Shown: positions 17,767 to 27,242 of the stretch, piece by piece
How the letters are laid out: each line of letters begins with the position of its first letter
Position numbering within the stretch: position 1 is the stretch's first letter
Assembly (NCBI GenBank): GCA_029254375.1
Contig: JAQWXR010000030.1
Coordinates: 1-64,000 of the forward strand
Origin: Schleiferiaceae bacterium
GTDB taxonomy: Bacteria > Bacteroidota > Bacteroidia > Flavobacteriales > Schleiferiaceae
Direction of reading: 5' to 3'
DNA: 64,000 nt
Notes under the pieces: generated by a model
Told to the model about the DNA's origin: nothing
What the model saw: only the letters and a program-made list of their open reading frames with translations
The model's database searches: none
Position numbers and translations under genes: made by a program

Positions 17767-17774
17767 TAGATTCG
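17767..17774 (+). promoter_or_regulatory. Possible promoter of the ECF sigma gene
   Basis: TTTG at 17745-17748 and TAGATTCG at 17767-17774 (one base off TAnnTTTG) are spaced 18 bases apart, close to Bacteroidota -33/-7 geometry. They would give a leader of about 60 bases before the ATG at 17839. Weak evidence. Confidence 0.3.
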
Positions 17775-17838
17775 TTAAATAATTAAAAAAAAGCAGCCTA
17801 TAGCAAGAATCTTTACGCAATTCAATACATGTTGGACT

Positions 17839-18408
17839 ATGTCAATCGTAAGGATTTCGGATGCCGAATTGGTTTCCAAGTATGTTCAAGGTCACGAGGC
17901 CTCACTAGAACGTTTGGTTCTGCGTCATTCTGACGCGTTGCTAAAAAGAATTTATTCCAAAGTTCAAGACCCTGATGTCAGTCAGGATATACATCAAGAA
18001 GCGTGGATCAAATTCGTTCAGGTGATCAAGAAAGGGGAATACAAGGAAGAAGGTAAATTCGCTCCCTTCATTCACCGAGTAGTAAATAATCTGGCCTTAG
18101 ACCATCTCCGCAAAAAAAAGCGGAGTCGAGAAATTTCCGTAGAACGCTGCGGTGAAAGGGTACTGGGCGTTCCAGATGAACGAATGAATGCAGAAGAGTC
18201 TGCCTTGCGAAAGCAATGGTACCTGGACGTAGAGCAGGCAGTAAAGCGCCTTCCCTCTGACCAACAAGAGGTGCTTTATTTGAGAATGTATGCGGGTCTG
18301 AGTTTCAAAGAAATAGCGGAAGAAACAGGCGTTGGTATCAATACGGCCCTCGGTCGTAATCGCTATGCCTTGGGGAATTTGCGGAAAATTCTCGGGGTAG
18401 GGGTCTAA
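17839..18408 (+). CDS. ECF-type RNA polymerase sigma factor
   Basis: This 189-residue sigma-70 family protein of the extracytoplasmic-function group has region 2 at residues 25-95, with a SQDIHQEAWIKFVQVI motif and HRVVNNLALDHLRKKKR for core binding and -10 recognition. Region 4 follows near residues 125-185, with LPSDQQEVLYLRMYAGLSFKEIAEETGV as the helix-turn-helix. No anti-sigma factor gene follows. Instead a 49-codon ORF lies 61 bases downstream. The regulon is unknown. The divergent neighbour is uvrA, which does not by itself imply DNA-damage control. Confidence 0.92.
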   Translation: MSIVRISDAELVSKYVQGHEASLERLVLRHSDALLKRIYSKVQDPDVSQDIHQEAWIKFVQVIKKGEYKEEGKFAPFIHRVVNNLALDHLRKKKRSREISVERCGERVLGVPDERMNAEESALRKQWYLDVEQAVKRLPSDQQEVLYLRMYAGLSFKEIAEETGVGINTALGRNRYALGNLRKILGVGV

Positions 18409-18469
18409 GAGAGAATACGAACAGAATGTATTTGGCGTTAAGGAGTGAAATCATCCATCTAAATCGCCT

Positions 18470-18619
18470 ATGTCTGATCATACTCCTGAATTTTTAGCCG
18501 CCAAGGCTTCACCCACATTGAATCCTCAAGCACTGAAATTTATCCTGGACTATTCCATGTCTCTGTACTGCCATCGTTCCAAGTCAATGGGCCAATCCGT
18601 ACTCTTGCCAAAAAATTGA
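18470..18619 (+). CDS. Small ORF (49 residues) downstream of the ECF sigma gene
   Basis: An ATG at 18470 opens a 49-codon frame ending TGA at 18617-18619. It contains LKFILDYSMSLYCHRSK near residues 23-38 and ends VLLPKN. From memory, short proteins with an ILxYSxSL core commonly follow this kind of sigma factor in Bacteroidota, which supports a real gene; function is unknown. There is no signal peptide or membrane segment. The stop lies 2 bases before the convergent recQ stop, leaving no room for a terminator between them. Confidence 0.6.
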   Translation: MSDHTPEFLAAKASPTLNPQALKFILDYSMSLYCHRSKSMGQSVLLPKN

Positions 18620-18621
18620 GT

Positions 18622-20805
18622 TTAAACGACTCCGCAGAGGAATTTTAGGCGCACTAAGCGAAGGTCCTCTTCGGAATACGCCATTTCAAAGTCTTTTGAT
18701 GCATCGCTTATATCCCCTGTTTCAGACTCCTCACTGAAGTAATCCATGATTTCTTCAATAGAATCTTGATCGAGGTGCTCTTCAATGATATAATCTAGTG
18801 CGATTCGGGTGCCACTTTGCACGATAAGCTCCATCTCACGCAGCAAATCTTCCTCACTGATACTTTTATTTTTGGCAATTTCCTCGAGGCTTAATCGACG
18901 ATCCATAGATTGGATGATATACACTTTTAATGAACCTTTTTGTCCCGCCGATCGAATTGTAAAATCGTCGGGTCGTTCAATTTGATGCTCCTCCACATGG
19001 CGCGCAATGGCCTGAACAATGGTTCCGCCAAAACGCTTGGCTTTCGCCTCCCCAACCCCCGGAATAACTTTGAGTTCATCTTCCGTAATAGGGTAGCTCG
19101 TCGCCATTTCTTGCAGGGCCGCCTCTGAAAACAAGGCATAAGGGGGAATTCCTCGCTGCTTGGCTAATTGGCGATTCAATCCTTTAAGTGAAGTAAACAA
19201 TCCAGGATCCAACGCGGCGCCAAGTTTGGCTGCGCCCAATTCCACCATGTCATCTGCCATGGGACGGTAGGTTCGGGCTCTAAAGACCTTAGAAAGGGAC
19301 AAAAACGCTACACCTAGCTCACTTACTTTTAGAATGCCATAGCGTTCAATTTCTTTGGACATCAATCCTTGAAGAATCAATTGTCGAACTAAGTCCGTCC
19401 AGTACCCATCTGATTGATCTTTTCCAGCACCCCATTGTTCCAAGTTTCGAGCTCCGAATGTTTTTAGAACCGCCGTTTCCATTCCAATGAGGGTGTTGAC
19501 GACCTGTTGACTGCGGAAATTGTCTTTTCCCGCGAGTACCGTCTCCAGGATTAATCGCGCGGCAATAGTTGCATCATAATCAGTGGGATTCCCTTTGCAA
19601 TTGTCACACGCGCCGCAATTCGTCGTTTCGTAAACTTCTCCGAAATAATGTAAAAGGTAGTGCCTGCGACATGTTGGGGTCAAGGCGTAGCCCCGCGCTT
19701 CCTGCAGGAGTTGTCGGCCAATTTCTTGCTCCGCAACAGGTTTCCGTGCCAAAAACTTGTCTAACTTTTCTATGTCTTTTTCCGAATAGTACGTGACACA
19801 AATACCTTCGCCACCATCACGGCCTGCGCGGCCAGTCTCTTGATAATAACTTTCAAGGGACTTCGGAATGTCATGATGAATGACGAGACGAACATCGGGT
19901 TTGTCGATGCCCATTCCGAATGCAATCGTGGCCACAATGACATCTACATCCTCTTGAAGAAATGCATCTTGGTGCCTTGCGCGAGTTCCACTATCCAAAC
20001 CCGCGTGATAGGGTAGGGATGAAATGCCGTTTAATTGCAATAATTGGGCAACTTCCTCCACTTTTTGGCGTGACAGGCAATATATAATAGCCGATTTGCC
20101 TTGATGATCGCGGATTAAGCGGATCATATCCTTTTGAACGTTGTTTTTCGGTTGGACCGAATAAAAAAGGTTGGCCCGGTTAAATGAAGTGCTGAAGGTG
20201 GTCGGATTGACCAAGTCCAAATTTTTCAAAATATCAGACATCACCTTCGGGGTAGCGGTAGCCGTCAAAGCCAAAATGGGACGGCGCTGTATTGCATTGA
20301 TTGCTTGACGAAGTTGCCGGTACTCCGGGCGGAAATCATGCCCCCATTCTGAAATGCAATGGGCCTCATCTATGGCGTAAAAAGAGATGGGTAGATCCTT
20401 CAAGAAGGCGATGTTCTCCAATTTAGTCAGAGATTCTGGCGCCATGTAGAGCAATTTAGTATGACCAGATGCCAAATCTTGGCGCACTTGAACCATTTCT
20501 CGCTTGGTCAATGATGAATTCCAGACATGGGCAATACCGTCTTCCGATGCAAAACTTCGGATGGCATCCACCTGGTTTTTCATCAAGGCAATCAATGGCG
20601 AAACCACAATAGCCAAACCATCCATTTGGAGGGCAGGTAGCTGATAACAAAGCGATTTGCCACCACCCGTGGGCATCATGACAAAACAGTCATGGCCGGC
20701 AAGAACGGTGGCAACGGCATCAGCTTGATTGCCTTTGAAGTCGTCAAAGCCGAAGAATGACTTAAGAAGTTCTTTACTCTTTGCCTTAGAAAGCACAAGA
20801 TTCAT
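18622..20805 (-). CDS. recQ: ATP-dependent DNA helicase RecQ
   Basis: RecQ is a 3'-5' superfamily 2 helicase in recombination and fork repair. The 727-residue protein has Walker A MPTGGGKSLCYQLPAL near residue 44, AIDEAHCISEWGHDFRPEYR near residue 144, TATATPKV and the C-terminal helicase motif QETGRAGRDGG near residue 325. The RQC zinc site (CRRHYLLHYFGE, then CGACDNC) follows, then an HRDC domain near residues 530-610 and an extra C-terminal domain of about 100 acidic residues. Full length for the RecQ class with HRDC. It is divergent from tatC; no good -7 box was found for recQ in the 49-base gap. Confidence 0.95.
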   Translation of the reverse strand: MNLVLSKAKSKELLKSFFGFDDFKGNQADAVATVLAGHDCFVMMPTGGGKSLCYQLPALQMDGLAIVVSPLIALMKNQVDAIRSFASEDGIAHVWNSSLTKREMVQVRQDLASGHTKLLYMAPESLTKLENIAFLKDLPISFYAIDEAHCISEWGHDFRPEYRQLRQAINAIQRRPILALTATATPKVMSDILKNLDLVNPTTFSTSFNRANLFYSVQPKNNVQKDMIRLIRDHQGKSAIIYCLSRQKVEEVAQLLQLNGISSLPYHAGLDSGTRARHQDAFLQEDVDVIVATIAFGMGIDKPDVRLVIHHDIPKSLESYYQETGRAGRDGGEGICVTYYSEKDIEKLDKFLARKPVAEQEIGRQLLQEARGYALTPTCRRHYLLHYFGEVYETTNCGACDNCKGNPTDYDATIAARLILETVLAGKDNFRSQQVVNTLIGMETAVLKTFGARNLEQWGAGKDQSDGYWTDLVRQLILQGLMSKEIERYGILKVSELGVAFLSLSKVFRARTYRPMADDMVELGAAKLGAALDPGLFTSLKGLNRQLAKQRGIPPYALFSEAALQEMATSYPITEDELKVIPGVGEAKAKRFGGTIVQAIARHVEEHQIERPDDFTIRSAGQKGSLKVYIIQSMDRRLSLEEIAKNKSISEEDLLREMELIVQSGTRIALDYIIEEHLDQDSIEEIMDYFSEESETGDISDASKDFEMAYSEEDLRLVRLKFLCGVV

Positions 20806-20840
20806 TTAGAGGGTACAATTCTTGAAGTTAAGGAATAAAG

Positions 20841-20848
20841 TACTTTTG
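20841..20848 (+). promoter_or_regulatory. Candidate -7 box of tatC-lptB
   Basis: TACTTTTG matches TAnnTTTG and ends 6 bases before the ATG at 20855. It supports that start over the in-frame ATG at 20822, which would lie upstream of the promoter. Confidence 0.6.
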
Positions 20849-20854
20849 CCCATC

Positions 20855-21649
20855 ATGTCGACGATAGATTCTATGACTTTTCTTGAGCACCTCGGTGCCT
20901 TGCGTAAGCACTTGATGCGTGCGAGCCTGGCCATAATCTTGGCAGCTGGCCTGGCTTTCGCATTTCGCGGCATCTTGTTCGACGAAATCCTCCTCGCGCC
21001 AAAGTCGCCGGGTTTCATCACATATCAGTGGCTGTGCCAGCTGGGGGAGATACTTGGGAACACCTCCATGTGTGTTCAGGAGCTCAAACTGGATCTTTTG
21101 AATAGCAAAATGGCTGGGCAGTTCTCCTTGCACATCATGCTATCCTTGATGGCAGGGTTAGTGCTTGCCATCCCCTTTGTGCTTCGGGAAGTTTGGTTGT
21201 TTATCGCCCCGGGATTGACCCACAAGGAGCGCCAGAAATCTGTAGCATTCATAGGAATATCTTCCTTGCTGTTTTTCGCTGGGGCCTTTTTTGGATATTA
21301 CATTATTACCCCCTTAAGCATACAATTTTTGGCCAATTATGTCGTTTCAGATGAAATCATCAATCTGATTGAGATGAGTTCCTATCTGTCCACTGTGGCG
21401 AGTATTATTCTTGCCTGTGCTGTATTATTTCAGTTGCCCATCGTGGTCTATTTCTTGAGCCGAATGGGGATCGTGACTCCCACCGGGATGCGCACCTATC
21501 GTCGCCATTCTTGGGTAGGAATTTTAGCCTTGGCTGCCGTGATCACACCGCCAGATATTTTTTCCCAAATCATCGTGGCTATTCCCGTGGCCTTCTTGTA
21601 TGAGGCAAGTATTTTAGTAAGTAAAATGGCTCAGCCCAAAGCGTTATGA
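20855..21649 (+). CDS. tatC: Sec-independent protein translocase TatC
   Basis: TatC is the twin-arginine signal receptor of the Tat export system in the inner membrane. The 264-residue protein starts with [17 protein letters not shown], the TatC N-terminal signature, and has six hydrophobic segments (for example [49 protein letters not shown]). Between the first two segments is an insertion with two cysteines (about residues 60-85), also seen in Bacteroidota TatC. The start was set by promoter spacing. It overlaps lptB by ATGA. TatA is not in the window. Confidence 0.93.
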   Translation: MSTIDSMTFLEHLGALRKHLMRASLAIILAAGLAFAFRGILFDEILLAPKSPGFITYQWLCQLGEILGNTSMCVQELKLDLLNSKMAGQFSLHIMLSLMAGLVLAIPFVLREVWLFIAPGLTHKERQKSVAFIGISSLLFFAGAFFGYYIITPLSIQFLANYVVSDEIINLIEMSSYLSTVASIILACAVLFQLPIVVYFLSRMGIVTPTGMRTYRRHSWVGILALAAVITPPDIFSQIIVAIPVAFLYEASILVSKMAQPKAL

Positions 21650-22386
21650 AGCTCGAGGTACAAGGCATTGTAAAAGAATACCGCCGTCGTAAAGTGGTTG
21701 ATGAGGTCAGTTTCTACGTCAATCAAGGAGAAATTGTTGGACTGCTTGGCCCCAATGGAGCGGGCAAAACAACCTCATTCTACACGGTCGTGGGTATGGT
21801 CAAACCTGATGCCGGTGAGGTGCTACTCGATGGTGAGGTCATTACCCGCCTTCCCATGTACAAAAGAGCCCAAAAGGGCATTGGATACTTGGCCCAAGAG
21901 GCCTCCGTTTTTAGGAAAATGACTGTTGAGGATAATATCGCCGCAGTACTGGAATGGCGTGGCTTTTCTAAATCTGAAATTCAACAACGCTGTGATTCCC
22001 TGTTGGGAGAATTTGGATTAGAGAAAATTCGAAAAACCCGTGGAGACCTGCTTTCCGGGGGTGAGCGTCGCCGAACGGAAATTGCCCGAGCGTTGGCATC
22101 TGATCCACATTTCATACTGTTAGATGAACCTTTTGCCGGGGTTGATCCCATTGCGGTGGAGGACATCCAATCCATCGTGGCGCAACTCGTGGATCGAAAT
22201 ATTGGCGTCCTGATCACAGATCACAACGTGCAAGAAACCCTCGCGATCACCGATCGAACCTACCTCATGTTCGAGGGTAAAATTCTCAAAAGCGGGACGG
22301 CAGAAGAGTTGGCCGCAGATCCAGTTGTTCGAAGGGTGTATTTGGGACAGAATTTTGAACTTAGGCGCGGTGCGCGGCCCGCATAA
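21646..22386 (+). CDS. lptB: LPS export ABC transporter ATP-binding protein LptB
   Basis: LptB powers extraction of lipopolysaccharide from the inner membrane with LptFG. The 246-residue ABC ATPase has Walker [20 protein letters not shown] near residue 35, [19 protein letters not shown] typical of LptB, signature [16 protein letters not shown] near residue 138 and Walker [17 protein letters not shown]. Length is normal. It is coupled to tatC by a 4-base overlap and runs 26 bases into the convergent tsaC 3' end. LptF/G are not nearby. Confidence 0.93.
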   Translation: MKLEVQGIVKEYRRRKVVDEVSFYVNQGEIVGLLGPNGAGKTTSFYTVVGMVKPDAGEVLLDGEVITRLPMYKRAQKGIGYLAQEASVFRKMTVEDNIAAVLEWRGFSKSEIQQRCDSLLGEFGLEKIRKTRGDLLSGGERRRTEIARALASDPHFILLDEPFAGVDPIAVEDIQSIVAQLVDRNIGVLITDHNVQETLAITDRTYLMFEGKILKSGTAEELAADPVVRRVYLGQNFELRRGARPA

Positions 22387-23296
22387 GCCGGTCATTCACT
22401 GCCCTTCCCAAGCCGCTTTCCGGCGCCATTTCTACATACATCTTACCCGCTTCGGGATAATCGAGTTTACGCAACAGGGCAAAAAGCCGCTGTGCAGCCG
22501 ACGTGTTTGTTCCATCTAAGCTTAAGGAATCCTTGCTTTCCGCTTGAGGCGCAAAGGGAATCCAGACTTCTCCCTTGTTCAGCGATGGGGCAGAAGCACC
22601 ATGAGGGAGCAAGGCGATGGTTCTGTGCGGGGCATAGTGGCTATCAAGCTGGCCCGGCGCGGCGGGTTGACTTTGGGAAAGAGTGCTCGGGATAGATTCT
22701 CCTAACACGGAGGTCAGGTCTTCCATGGAGATGCCGCCTAGTCGTAGCACTTTAGGAGTTCCCTCCGCAAAACTGACGATAGTAGATTCTATACCGACCT
22801 GCGAAGGACCGCCGTCTAGCACCAATGCGAGTTTTCCTTCGAGTTGATCTAAAACATGCTGTGCGGTGGTTGGGGATACGTATCCAAAGGGGTTCGCGCT
22901 GGGCGCAGCCAACGGAAAAGGAAGGGATTGCAGAAGCCTGAGAGTGAGCGGGTGCTTGGGCATTCGAATACCCACGTGAGGCAATCCAGAGGTGACAATG
23001 TCGGGAATGAGTTCGCTTTTTGGCAGAATGATCGTCAAGGGACCAGGCCAGAAGTTGTCCATGAGTTGACGCGCTTGGACAGGAACGTCAGTGACCAGGC
23101 GGGAAATTTCGGCCATTTGGCCGATGTGAACGATCAAAGGATCAAAGCTGGGACGGTTTTTGGCCTCAAAGATGCCCGCCACTGCCTCCGGATCAAGGGC
23201 ATTTGCTGCGAGCCCATAGACGGTTTCCGTTGGGATTCCTACGAGTTTGCCTGCCCTTAGCTGCCGAACAGCTTCATGTAAATCCGATGAAATCAC
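22361..23296 (-). CDS. tsaC: L-threonylcarbamoyladenylate synthase (Sua5-type)
   Basis: This enzyme makes threonylcarbamoyl-AMP from threonine, bicarbonate and ATP for t6A modification of tRNA position 37. The 311-residue protein has the YrdC domain (residues 1-195; [15 protein letters not shown] and [13 protein letters not shown], with SANPFG) plus a C-terminal Sua5 domain, so it is the long form. The start is GTG at 23296, only 4 bases after a perfect TACCTTTG box, making a leaderless GTG-initiated mRNA likely. No ATG lies nearby in frame. MtaB at 1.3 kb acts later on the same nucleotide. The 3' end overlaps lptB by 26 bases. Confidence 0.93.
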   Translation of the reverse strand: MISSDLHEAVRQLRAGKLVGIPTETVYGLAANALDPEAVAGIFEAKNRPSFDPLIVHIGQMAEISRLVTDVPVQARQLMDNFWPGPLTIILPKSELIPDIVTSGLPHVGIRMPKHPLTLRLLQSLPFPLAAPSANPFGYVSPTTAQHVLDQLEGKLALVLDGGPSQVGIESTIVSFAEGTPKVLRLGGISMEDLTSVLGESIPSTLSQSQPAAPGQLDSHYAPHRTIALLPHGASAPSLNKGEVWIPFAPQAESKDSLSLDGTNTSAAQRLFALLRKLDYPEAGKMYVEMAPESGLGRAVNDRLMRAAHRA

Positions 23297-23300
23297 AGGT

Positions 23301-23308
23301 CAAAGGTA
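23301..23308 (-). promoter_or_regulatory. Candidate -7 box of tsaC
   Basis: The minus strand reads TACCTTTG, a full match, ending 4 bases before the GTG start at 23296. It sits in the 15-base gap after the T9SS plug gene, so tsaC probably has its own promoter. Confidence 0.6.
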
Positions 23309-23311
23309 GCC

Positions 23312-24601
23312 CTAGGGGGTGGCGATTTGGATGTTTAATCCCAAAATGCCGTTGGTGTGAAGGCTTGAATGCCCAAGGACGCGATCATAGCGTTGTCCCC
23401 ATTGACGGAAGTACAGGAATGCAGTGTAGTCATTGGGGCAATTCCAGTGATTCGCTTCCGTGAACTGCAGGTCCCAGCGCATCGAGGCCTCGTCCCATTC
23501 GGCTAAATGGTATTCCAAGTAGCCCTGCTTGACCAAAATACTGCCCCGATAGGCACCTTCTTTTTCGTCAAACGTTAGTCGATACTCATCAGAGGGTCGG
23601 TATTGGTTAAAGTCTCCAACGATATAGAGCGCCCGTTGCCCATTCTGTTCGATATCATTCACCCAAATATCCATCCAGATGTAATCCGCTTCGCTTTCGG
23701 CGTTAGCCCCCTGCTTTCTGGGCACGTAGGCTCCCCGGGCATCATCTTGATTGACAAATGGATCAATTCCTCTTGGCTTGTCTTGCACGACATAGGCACG
23801 CCACAAATCTTGTAAATCATATTTGGGAATGCGCAGGGTGGGCACGGGAATATTTTTACTGTCTACAAATCGAAAAATATTCGTGCCCGGGAAGGCATTT
23901 TCGCCATTGTTATAATCAAAATCGTAGTATCCGTTTCGCAAATAGCGCGGAGCTACGTTTCGCAGGCTCTGCCAGTTTCGGTTTTGGACAAGGCTGAGTT
24001 GTACGTCTTCGAATGGATTTTGCACGGAAAAATTGCTCAGATCTACCAAAGCATCGATTTCCTGATGAGTCTTGGCCAGTTCCACATTCGCCGTGCGGTG
24101 AATGGAGGTTTGAATTCCTATGAGGCTTTCATAAAAGACCACGGGGTATTTTACCAAGTAATCATTGGGGTCGCTCTCATAGATTATGAGGTAGTAATTG
24201 CCCGATATGCGGGGCATACAACTCGCTTGTGGGAGTCGATCGCTGAAATGACTGTAAGGCATGTAGGTATTGAAGGAAAGTACGCCTTGGTGCAGTTGGC
24301 CTTCGATAAAGCCTTCTAAATACTCTGCGGAGAGAAGTGGGGAGGGGGTCCAATTCCGATTGCAATGCACCCAGGTGTAGTTCAGGGCCTGGCTGTTGGC
24401 TGTGGCGTCATCGAACTGCAGCCATAGGGACGATGCTTCGCCAAGAGGAGCTACGGCAAGCGACTGGGGATTGCCATCGGGGTACAATTGAAAGCTCCGG
24501 AGATCGTCGTAAATGTAGATTTCTGGGCCAATCATTTGGGCAAAAACCGCAAAATTCCAGAAGGAAAAAAGGATAGGAAGAGAGATTTTTTTAATCACCA
24601 T
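23312..24601 (-). CDS. Type IX secretion system plug protein (DUF5103)
   Basis: This 429-residue exported protein of the DUF5103 family has members identified as the Plug that seals the SprA outer-membrane translocon of the type IX secretion system. It has an N-terminal signal peptide (LPILFSFWNFAVFAQ), IYIYDDLRSFQLYPDGNP near residue 30, an N-terminal Ig-like region with FDDATANSQALNYTWVHCNRNW, and a C-terminal half with YIVGDFNQYRPSDEYRLTFD and YLEYHLAEWDEA. The T9SS cargo protein at 41.6 kb shows the system is used. It is divergent from nqrA with 85 bases between starts. Confidence 0.88.
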   Translation of the reverse strand: MVIKKISLPILFSFWNFAVFAQMIGPEIYIYDDLRSFQLYPDGNPQSLAVAPLGEASSLWLQFDDATANSQALNYTWVHCNRNWTPSPLLSAEYLEGFIEGQLHQGVLSFNTYMPYSHFSDRLPQASCMPRISGNYYLIIYESDPNDYLVKYPVVFYESLIGIQTSIHRTANVELAKTHQEIDALVDLSNFSVQNPFEDVQLSLVQNRNWQSLRNVAPRYLRNGYYDFDYNNGENAFPGTNIFRFVDSKNIPVPTLRIPKYDLQDLWRAYVVQDKPRGIDPFVNQDDARGAYVPRKQGANAESEADYIWMDIWVNDIEQNGQRALYIVGDFNQYRPSDEYRLTFDEKEGAYRGSILVKQGYLEYHLAEWDEASMRWDLQFTEANHWNCPNDYTAFLYFRQWGQRYDRVLGHSSLHTNGILGLNIQIATP

Positions 24602-24642
24602 CTAAAGTTGAGGAAAAACTTTTTAGCCCCGTGTATGCTTTG

Positions 24643-24650
24643 TACCTTTG
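24643..24650 (+). promoter_or_regulatory. Candidate -7 box of the nqr operon
   Basis: TACCTTTG matches TAnnTTTG, 36 bases before the nqrA ATG at 24687, giving a leader of about 30 bases. A weak TTTT at 24621-24624 is 18 bases upstream. It is the only good box ahead of the six nqr genes. Confidence 0.55.
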
Positions 24651-24686
24651 CAGCGAATTTTTTTCGAGACCATTTTAACCTTGGAC

Positions 24687-26027
24687 ATGTCGAAAACCCA
24701 TACCATCCGCAAAGGCTTGAACCTACCCATGGTAGGAGCACCCTCTACGCAGGTGGAGGATTTCCCCCTCGGGACTTCCTTCGCAGTAAATCCAGATGAA
24801 TTTGTGGGCGTTGCCCCAAAACTTTCCGTTAAAGAAGGAGACACGGTGAAAGCTGGTCAAGCCATTTTCTTTGACAAAAAGGATGCCCGCATCCAAATTA
24901 CCTCCCCGGTGAGCGGAACCGTTCGCGCCATTGTGCGTGGAGCCAAACGCCGTTTGGATCAAATTCAGATAGAAGCGGATGCGACCACGAGCTACCACGA
25001 TTTTGGCAAAGGATTACCCAAGGATGCGGAAGCAGCGAAAGCCACCCTGCTGGCTTCGGGAGCATGGACCCTTTTGGAAATGCGCCCATTTGCACGTGTG
25101 GCCAACCCAGACGATGCGCCCAAAGCCATTTTTGTCAATGGAATGTCCAGCGCGCCTTTTGCCACGGAGGCTTCCATCGCCATCGCGGGCCGTGAAGAAG
25201 CCTTCACCGCTGGCTTGAAAGTACTTAATCTTCTGGCTCCCAAAACAGTTTTGAGCCTCCACGCCGAAGAGAGCGCTCCTGTCTTGACGCAAGCGACTGG
25301 TGTGGAAATCCATCGTTTTTCGGGAAAGCATCCCGCAGGAAACACTTCGGTGCACATTGCCGCGCTGTCTCCATTGAACAAAGGAGAAGTTATTTGGGCG
25401 ATTTCTGCACAAGATGTCGCGATTATAGGTGATCTGTTCCTAAAAGGGCATTATTGCTTAGATCGCATCCTCTCGGTGGCGGGTAGTGGAATCAATGCTC
25501 CTCACTACTTCCGCCTGCGTGGTGGTATGAACTTGGCCACTTTCTTTGCGGCCAATGGCAAAAAAGGCGCCTACCGCTACATTTCTGGATCGGTTCTAAG
25601 CGGACAGAGCATTGGTGCTGAGGGCTATCTCCAGTTGAACTCCCAACAGCTAACGGTCATTCCTGAGGGTCAAGGCACCGACTTCATGGGTTGGGTCCTT
25701 CCCGGCTTTGGGAAATTTTCGAATAGCCGCACCTTCATGAGCTGGTTAAGCCCAGGGAAGAAATACGATCTAACTACCAAGTTGCACGGTGAAGAACGGG
25801 CATTTGTAGTGACGGGTCAGTACGATCAGGTCTTCCCATTTGATATCTATCCCAACCAATTGCTCAAAGCTGTATGGGCCAAAGATTTGGAAAGAATGGA
25901 AGCTCTGGGCATATATGAGTTAGCCCCTGAGGACTTTGCCCTGTGCGAAGTCATTTGTACGTCCAAGCAGCCATTGCAGCACATGGTGCGCGAGGCTTTG
26001 GATCTCCTTCATACCGAAATGAACTAA
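24687..26027 (+). CDS. nqrA: Na+-translocating NADH:quinone reductase subunit A
   Basis: NqrA is a soluble subunit of Na+-NQR, the pump that oxidises NADH, reduces quinone and exports sodium. The 446-residue protein opens IRKGLNLPMVGAPS, the NqrA signature, followed by a barrel-sandwich-like part with LSVKEGDTVKAGQAIFFDK near residue 50 and GTVRAIVRGAKRRLDQIQI. VLPGFGKFSNSRTFMSWL is near residue 345. The start was set at 24687 by family alignment; the in-frame ATG at 24648 falls inside the promoter box. It is the first gene of nqrABCDEF. Confidence 0.95.
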   Translation: MSKTHTIRKGLNLPMVGAPSTQVEDFPLGTSFAVNPDEFVGVAPKLSVKEGDTVKAGQAIFFDKKDARIQITSPVSGTVRAIVRGAKRRLDQIQIEADATTSYHDFGKGLPKDAEAAKATLLASGAWTLLEMRPFARVANPDDAPKAIFVNGMSSAPFATEASIAIAGREEAFTAGLKVLNLLAPKTVLSLHAEESAPVLTQATGVEIHRFSGKHPAGNTSVHIAALSPLNKGEVIWAISAQDVAIIGDLFLKGHYCLDRILSVAGSGINAPHYFRLRGGMNLATFFAANGKKGAYRYISGSVLSGQSIGAEGYLQLNSQQLTVIPEGQGTDFMGWVLPGFGKFSNSRTFMSWLSPGKKYDLTTKLHGEERAFVVTGQYDQVFPFDIYPNQLLKAVWAKDLERMEALGIYELAPEDFALCEVICTSKQPLQHMVREALDLLHTEMN

Positions 26028-26042
26028 CTGCGGAAGAAGACT

Positions 26043-27239
26043 ATGAAATTCATTCAAAATATTTTTGACGCGACCCGCCCTGCGGTCACAACAGGAAAGC
26101 TGAAGCCCTTATATCCATTGTACAATGCTTTGGAGACGATGATGTTCGTTCCTGATCATAATGCACACAGTGGCGCTCACGTTCGCGATGCGATTGACTT
26201 GAAGCGTACCATGGTGACGGTTATTTTCGCCTTGGTTCCCGCGTTACTTTTCGGCATTTTTAACGGTGGATACCAACACTACAAGGCCTTGGGCCTACTC
26301 AATGAAGCCATGGGTTGGGGACAATTCTTCACCTTGGACAATTTTATTTTTGGGGCTTGGAAAATTGTTCCGATGATTGCGGTGACCTACATGGCTGGTT
26401 TGGGCGTGGAGATCTACTTCGCAGGCATCAACAAGCATCCCGTAAACGAAGGCTTCTTGGTCTCAGGCCTCTTGATTCCGATGACTATGCCGATCGACAT
26501 GCCTTTGTGGATGGTGGCCATTTCAACCATCTTCGCCGTCCTGATTGGCAAAGAGGTTTTTGGCGGCACGGGAATGAACATACTGAACCCAGCCTTAACA
26601 GCGCGGGCCTTTGCCTTCTTCGCTTATCCTTCATTTATGTCGGGTGACAAGGTGTGGGTCAATACTACGGTTGAAGCAGGTCAAACTGTGGTAGATGGAT
26701 TCTCTGGTGCCACGGCCTTGGGGCAATATGCGACCACGGGTTCGACGAGCTTCGGCGCATGGGATGCCTTTCTTGGGCTCATTCCCGGTTCTATTGGAGA
26801 AACGAGCACCCTACTCATCGTCTTAGGTGGCGTTTATCTCATTGCAACGGGTATCGGCTCGTGGAAGATTATGCTGGGCTCTACCCTGGGAGCAGTAGCC
26901 ATGGGATTGCTGTTCAACTGGGCGGCTCCTCACATGATTACCGAATCGCAGCAGCAGTTCATGAGCATTCCTTTTTACTACCATCTCGTTTTTGGTAGCT
27001 GGGCATTTGCTACCATCTTTATGGCAACGGATCCGGTGTCTGCCGCTCACACTGAGCGTGGTAAGTGGATTTATGGCTTCCTAGTTGGCTTTTTGGGTAT
27101 CATGATCCGGGTATTCAACCCAGCCTACCCTGAGGGCATGATGCTTGCTATCCTCTTTATGAACGTAATGGCTCCGATGATTGACCATTATGTGGTTAAT
27201 GCGAATATTCAACAGCGTCTCAAGCGCTCAAAAGCCTAA
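26043..27239 (+). CDS. nqrB: Na+-translocating NADH:quinone reductase subunit B
   Basis: NqrB is a large membrane subunit holding riboflavin and covalent FMN, and lies on the sodium path. The 398-residue protein has about ten hydrophobic segments. The FMN attachment motif is visible as DGFSGATALGQ near residue 220, where the Thr is flavinylated by ApbE. GGTGMNILNPALTARAF and FMATDPVSAAHTERGKWIYG are family signatures. It starts 15 bases after nqrA and ends 3 bases before nqrC. Confidence 0.95.
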   Translation: MKFIQNIFDATRPAVTTGKLKPLYPLYNALETMMFVPDHNAHSGAHVRDAIDLKRTMVTVIFALVPALLFGIFNGGYQHYKALGLLNEAMGWGQFFTLDNFIFGAWKIVPMIAVTYMAGLGVEIYFAGINKHPVNEGFLVSGLLIPMTMPIDMPLWMVAISTIFAVLIGKEVFGGTGMNILNPALTARAFAFFAYPSFMSGDKVWVNTTVEAGQTVVDGFSGATALGQYATTGSTSFGAWDAFLGLIPGSIGETSTLLIVLGGVYLIATGIGSWKIMLGSTLGAVAMGLLFNWAAPHMITESQQQFMSIPFYYHLVFGSWAFATIFMATDPVSAAHTERGKWIYGFLVGFLGIMIRVFNPAYPEGMMLAILFMNVMAPMIDHYVVNANIQQRLKRSKA

Positions 27240-27242
27240 GTC

